Shown: piece after piece, positions 59,776 to 64,000 of the stretch
Layout of the letters: each line of letters starts with the position of its first letter
Numbering within the stretch: the stretch's first letter is position 1
Source: Bombus terrestris
Lineage: Eukaryota; Arthropoda; Insecta; Hymenoptera; Apidae
Length of the DNA: 64,000 nt
Direction: 5' to 3'
Assembly (NCBI RefSeq): GCF_910591885.1
Contig: NC_063275.1
Location: 1,302,001 to 1,366,000 of the forward strand
Translations under genes and position numbers: made by a program
Notes under the pieces: generated by a model
Told to the model about the DNA's origin: nothing
Database searches by the model: none
What the model saw: the letters and a program-made list of their open reading frames with translations, nothing else

Positions 59776-62700
59776 TTTAAATTAGTATAAATTCACTACC
59801 ATTCTATTCGTTAGCATTCTAGTTAAAAAAGGAAATGGTTTGAAATGGTGTAGCGAAAAGTTAGAATATGAATAGGAAAAGTTCTTACTAGCCGGACACG
59901 AGGACATTCGTGGTTGCACTCTGGAGTTCACGAGACCAAAGTCTTCTCTTCCGTCTTTTACTCTAAAATTTCAAATTGCAGTCTCGAAAGGCCGAACAAA
60001 AGCTTGCCAACTCAAAATTAGAAGAGAGAAACACGACGTTTTACGACTTTGGAGCAGACAAACCAGGTTCGCCTCACGCAACCTGCTTCCTTTGAGGAAA
60101 GGCTAACAGGAGAAAGAAGGGATGGAACGAACAACGAAGCAATATTTCTCGCATTCTGTACACCGAGGCTGACTTTATTACGAGCTGACGCGCGACAAAG
60201 TGTGCCTCCCTTTCTGCCAGTCGTTCATTTCTGCTCGTAATGTGTCTAATGTAGCTATGGTCCGAGGTGTTTCTGGTTGGAAGGCTTTTGTTCCCTATTC
60301 ACGTGCCCGCAGGCAGTGCATTATGACACCAGTCTACGCTCTCGTATTCGTGATAATCACCGACCAAACGCAAACATTCGTTCACACGCGACGAGAAGTA
60401 TTTTTCTTCATGACGAACCATCATTCTTAACACGTTCGCGATAGTTTTAATCCGACTTTATAACGCGGGTGTGATTCTCTCGCTATATTCGATTCTTCGG
60501 TATTTCGTAAACGCTTTTATCATATTTTATTTTAATTATATTTATAACCAAGGGAGCTTTTAATTTCCGAAGATTAACAGAGAATTTAAAGTTCCTTCCT
60601 GCATCTCAGTGGCAACAGGCGCGCTATAAACTTCCGAACTCTCGATCCCTACAATCATCATCGTTAATTCGGGTGACGCGTACGTCACTCCAATACATCG
60701 AAGACGATACTCATTCGTAGATGTTGTCGATGTTTAAAGAATTCAACCAATTGTCCATTATTCGACGCATAACCGCCGATCGGAAATAGAACTTTCTTCT
60801 TACGATGGTTCTCGTGATAAAGGAAAATAAAATGTGGACGCAAGTTGTAGACTCTTCGTGTAACGTGACAGAACAAGCATCCAACCATCGTAGTAGCTTA
60901 GCATCGTATAGTCTCGTAGTCGCCGATCATTGCAATCGAGTAAACTTTTAACAATCGTGTAGTTCACGTTCCTGTTTTTAAAGTCGCGAACAGCAAGATA
61001 CTCATTCGCGAGGGAACAACCGTTCCATGTATATTTCATTCCAAATAATAAACTATCGTTCACCAAGTCGGGATCGTAAAGCGGAAGCACCGAACGACGG
61101 CGATTATTTTTCCAAGCAAGCCATTTTGTCGTATAATTTTGAAAAGATACGATAGAAGAGTGGAGAAAGAAATGACGGGTGTATAGAAACAAATTTCGAG
61201 CTGAGGCGAACGTATCGAAATCGCGCGACGCGACGCGACGCTCATAACTTTTCACGGCGCATAAAGCCGAAACGTAAACCTAAACTCCGCGAGAATTTAA
61301 TCAACGTCGCTCGTATGAAATATCACCGTAGACGGGGTTATTACTATTAGTCGAAGAGAACGAGCTGTCCCACCTACGGATTAATGTATTTACGAACGAT
61401 GCACGAAACGATAAAACCACCTTGTCGGCTTGAGAACCATGAAATACTGTGAGATACGTTGCATGTTCATAGAGAGAACGTCGGGGAATTTTAACACGAA
61501 GAATCAATAGAAATATAGGAAGAGGGAACGCGCGTCGTATTAATACATTTCGAGCTGCATCGCGCGATCTCCGTAAAAATCTGACTTTTAAGTTAAGATA
61601 GTGATATTCGGAAAATTGTTGTAAATCACAACACAGTCGAGATATTTTCCTACTGAACTGAAAAGCTGAAAACATTGAACAATATATTGCAATAAGTAGA
61701 GAAAATAAAGATAGCGATCTGGAACTAAACCATGCGAGTATTTATGCAAATTTATATTACGAACGTAAGTAAAGAAATACAGGACTTAGATAAAAATATA
61801 TTAAAGCTATCTGATGTATATCGAAAAGTAGATCGAAGTTGTGAATTTTCCTTGTGAATATTACGACAGATACCTTACTTTTGGTCTTGTACATCCTATT
61901 CGATACATTTCTACGAATTTAGATCGCAAATTGCACATAAACATGCGCAGTCTATTAATAACGAAAGGATATATCTTTACGTAACCCACGCAAAATGCAT
62001 CAAGCCACGCTATTTCATTTTTCTCATTTGCATTGTAAACTCTATTTCGTCCAACCCGCTTTTAACGTTGCAAGACAAATTATTTTTAAATAAACAATTA
62101 AGTGGAACATTCATCGCAGCGCCGCATACGAGCATCGTCAGAGATGAAAAGGGGAACGCAATATTTCGTATGGCTGCCTGGAGAAAACACCAAGGTCTCT
62201 GCTTTATGCGACCACGTACGATAAAACGGAACTTTAATAAGCTCGGTAAACGCAAGAAGAATTTCGAGGAAGAATGGCAAACAGTCGGGAGTCGGTGCAT
62301 CTTATCTAGAGAAGGTTTCAAGCGAGAAGCGAAATTAAGGTTCCTTAAACAAGGCGTACTGCGAACAATTCTGTTGGATAAAATATTAAACCAACCAGAG
62401 GTGTCGGCGAAATTCTCTTTCATTTCTTAAGCTGCGCTACTATGTAAAAGACTTAAGCCATTTACGATAGCGATCTTACGGTCTCAACTAATTGTATTTT
62501 TAGGAAACTTTATTGTCCGAATGTTTCCTTCGCGGTACCACTTGGTCGTGTTGCAATTCGCGAAATACGAGTTTCGTAGAAGTTCGATAAACAGTACGCT
62601 AAATTGAAACGATTCGAAATGAATCGCGAGAAGAGAAGAACTTGAAAATATAAATAAATTATTTGCGCGCGATACGAAACGAGTTTATTTGAAAATTCTT

Positions 62701-62980
62701 TAACGACACACCCGCAAGATCTTTTGCTATTGATAGAATGAAAGACAGTCTAAAAGAAAGTTATTAAATATCTTTATAAATATTCATTGATAAAACCAAA
62801 ACATATCTTTTCGCTAGTTTCTCCGAGATTTCTACAAGAAGCAAAAAAAAAAACAAAGAAACGGAGGGGAGGAAGAGAAGTAAGGTATAAAGTGCAATCT
62901 ATAGAGGATTCAACCTTATCTAGGTCCCTGAAATATAATCAAGGCAGGATTAGAAGCAGCGTTAGGGAAGAAAAATGACC
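59776..62980. other. Non-coding, nothing recognised
   Basis: No gene recognised. Frames at 60800-61255 (minus, 151 codons), 61301-61675 (minus, 124) and 62068-62430 (plus, 120, non-ATG start, overlapped by a 137-codon minus frame) match no family I know. Confidence 0.5.
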
Positions 62981-63900
62981 AAAGGCCAGAAACCGGGTGG
63001 CGTGACGTTGGGCCGAGTTATCTAAGCGTCCGAAGAGAAAGAGGGTAGGGGACGAAATATGGGTCTCGCGGCCATGGGGGTAGGAAGATGGTGGTAAGAG
63101 GGCGGTATAACGAGAAACACTGTGGCGCAACGTTGCTGCATAAATTCCCGTCCCTGGGTTCTCCTAGACAAGAGCAGCGAAACTCTCTCGGTAAGACAGG
63201 CCCAGGGACGGTATTAAAGGGAGTTCTATAAGCCGCGAGGCACAGATACTTTGGTATTTAAATGTTAGAACGTCCCTCTCGCTGGCTGCCAGCGTAAATG
63301 AAGTCGAAAGAGAAAAGGAGACAGATTTGGCCAGCGCAATGGAACCAAAGAGGAGGAAAGGACAAAAGGGGCGGCAGAGTAGTAGGTGTGCGGTATAGTC
63401 GGCTGGCCGATGGAAGAGGGTTGAATTCGGGGGAAGAAGAGAAGCTCTCAGTGCCGGCAGTGGTGATTTAGGCGAAACAACGGAACTCGTGGAGACAATG
63501 GCTGGAAGAGACGAGGGAGGCCTTCCACCCAATTCCCAGTCCTTCCACAGACCCATCCCTTCTGTCCCGACGCGCCACCACCAACCCATCCTCTCTCAAC
63601 CCCCTGTCCCAAAGCTTGTCACTGTACGAGAGTACCCGACCGCTTAACTCCAAGACGAATGGCAGTACGAACAGGCTTCTGTACGCCACACACGCCGCGC
63701 CGAGCCCTTTCTCGCCGCCTTATTTGCAAGCCGATTTCACGTGCAACGCTGCAGAGGGTAGAAATTATATCGCGAGTATACATCAACCCCGGGCACCTCC
63801 GCCGCCGGCTACCGTCCGAAACGGTGATGAATTGGCTTCGATTGTTTTTCGGTTCTTGACCCAGCTGAATCTCACGTACGAATCGATCGGTTAGGCCAAT
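62981..63900. other. GC-richer island at the right edge, possible regulatory region
   Basis: The base composition rises here, with purine-rich runs at about 63310-63440 and open frames on both strands (141 codons minus at 63164-63589; 92 codons plus at 63616-63894, non-ATG start). None is recognisable. As with 26140-28500, it lacks transposon debris and could be a promoter or exon-bearing region of a gene that continues beyond the window. Confidence 0.3.
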
Positions 63901-64000
63901 TTAATCAATTACCTTTACCTTCGTTCGATTCTGTTCAGTTTTAATACACGAAACACGTGCATTCATTTATTGCGTTAATTTATTTTATATCAGCGATACA

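Noticed and set aside
1..64000. CRISPR arrays, bacterial operons or viral gene blocks
   Set aside because: No regularly spaced repeats with spacers and no prokaryotic or viral coding layout were seen.

Overview
The window looks like nuclear DNA of an insect, most likely a bee or a close hymenopteran relative. It is moderately AT-rich and rich in CpG. It carries mariner-type, piggyBac-type and Jockey-type transposon debris of the kind known from bee genomes. The family resemblances are from memory and no search was run. I see no bacterial, viral or organellar gene organisation: no operons, no tandem genes, no CRISPR array, no rRNA and no convincing tRNA.

I could not recognise a single intact host protein-coding gene in 64 kb. 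All long open frames lack recognisable domains, and many overlap open frames on the other strand in GC-richer patches, so I treat them as chance. The window is best read as an intergenic desert or part of one very large intron. Two short segments with good splice signals (36005-36082 and 43998-44059) are the only host exon candidates I would keep, both weakly.

What can be supported is a set of mobile-element remnants. (1) Five ~81-bp foldback MITEs (near 5.3, 8.4, 12.4, 20.9 and 34.9 kb) share their terminal repeat with a broken mariner transposase remnant at 17.45-17.76 kb. (2) Four MITEs of a second mariner-like family with TTAGGTTGTCCGAAAAGT ends lie near 15.5, 17.1, 38.8 and 59.6 kb. (3) Two different piggyBac-like MITEs sit side by side at 23.4-24.4 kb and share one TTAA; a truncated relative is at 22.0 kb and a third family at 46.8-47.5 kb. 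(4) Two Jockey-like LINE 3' ends lie at 47.5-48.0 kb (minus) and 54.7-55.2 kb (plus). (5) A solo LTR with CTAG target duplications (38.05-38.47 kb) is nested inside an older LTR-like repeat whose relatives lie at 6.2, 18.6 and 23.0 kb. (6) Two copies of a 313-bp repeat with inverted ends lie at 12.6 and 44.5 kb.

Other structure of note: a 64-bp-arm inverted repeat with one mismatch at 6.24-6.40 kb, made by inverted duplication inside an LTR-like repeat; compact nested hairpins at 32.92 and 54.49 kb; palindromes in a GC-rich patch at 52.0 kb; a tandem TATCGATA pair at 21.92 kb; and long polypurine/polypyrimidine runs between about 49 and 58 kb and near 27.9 kb. GC-richer islands (19.2-19.6, 26.1-28.4 and 63.0-63.9 kb) could be promoters or conserved non-coding elements of genes outside the window.
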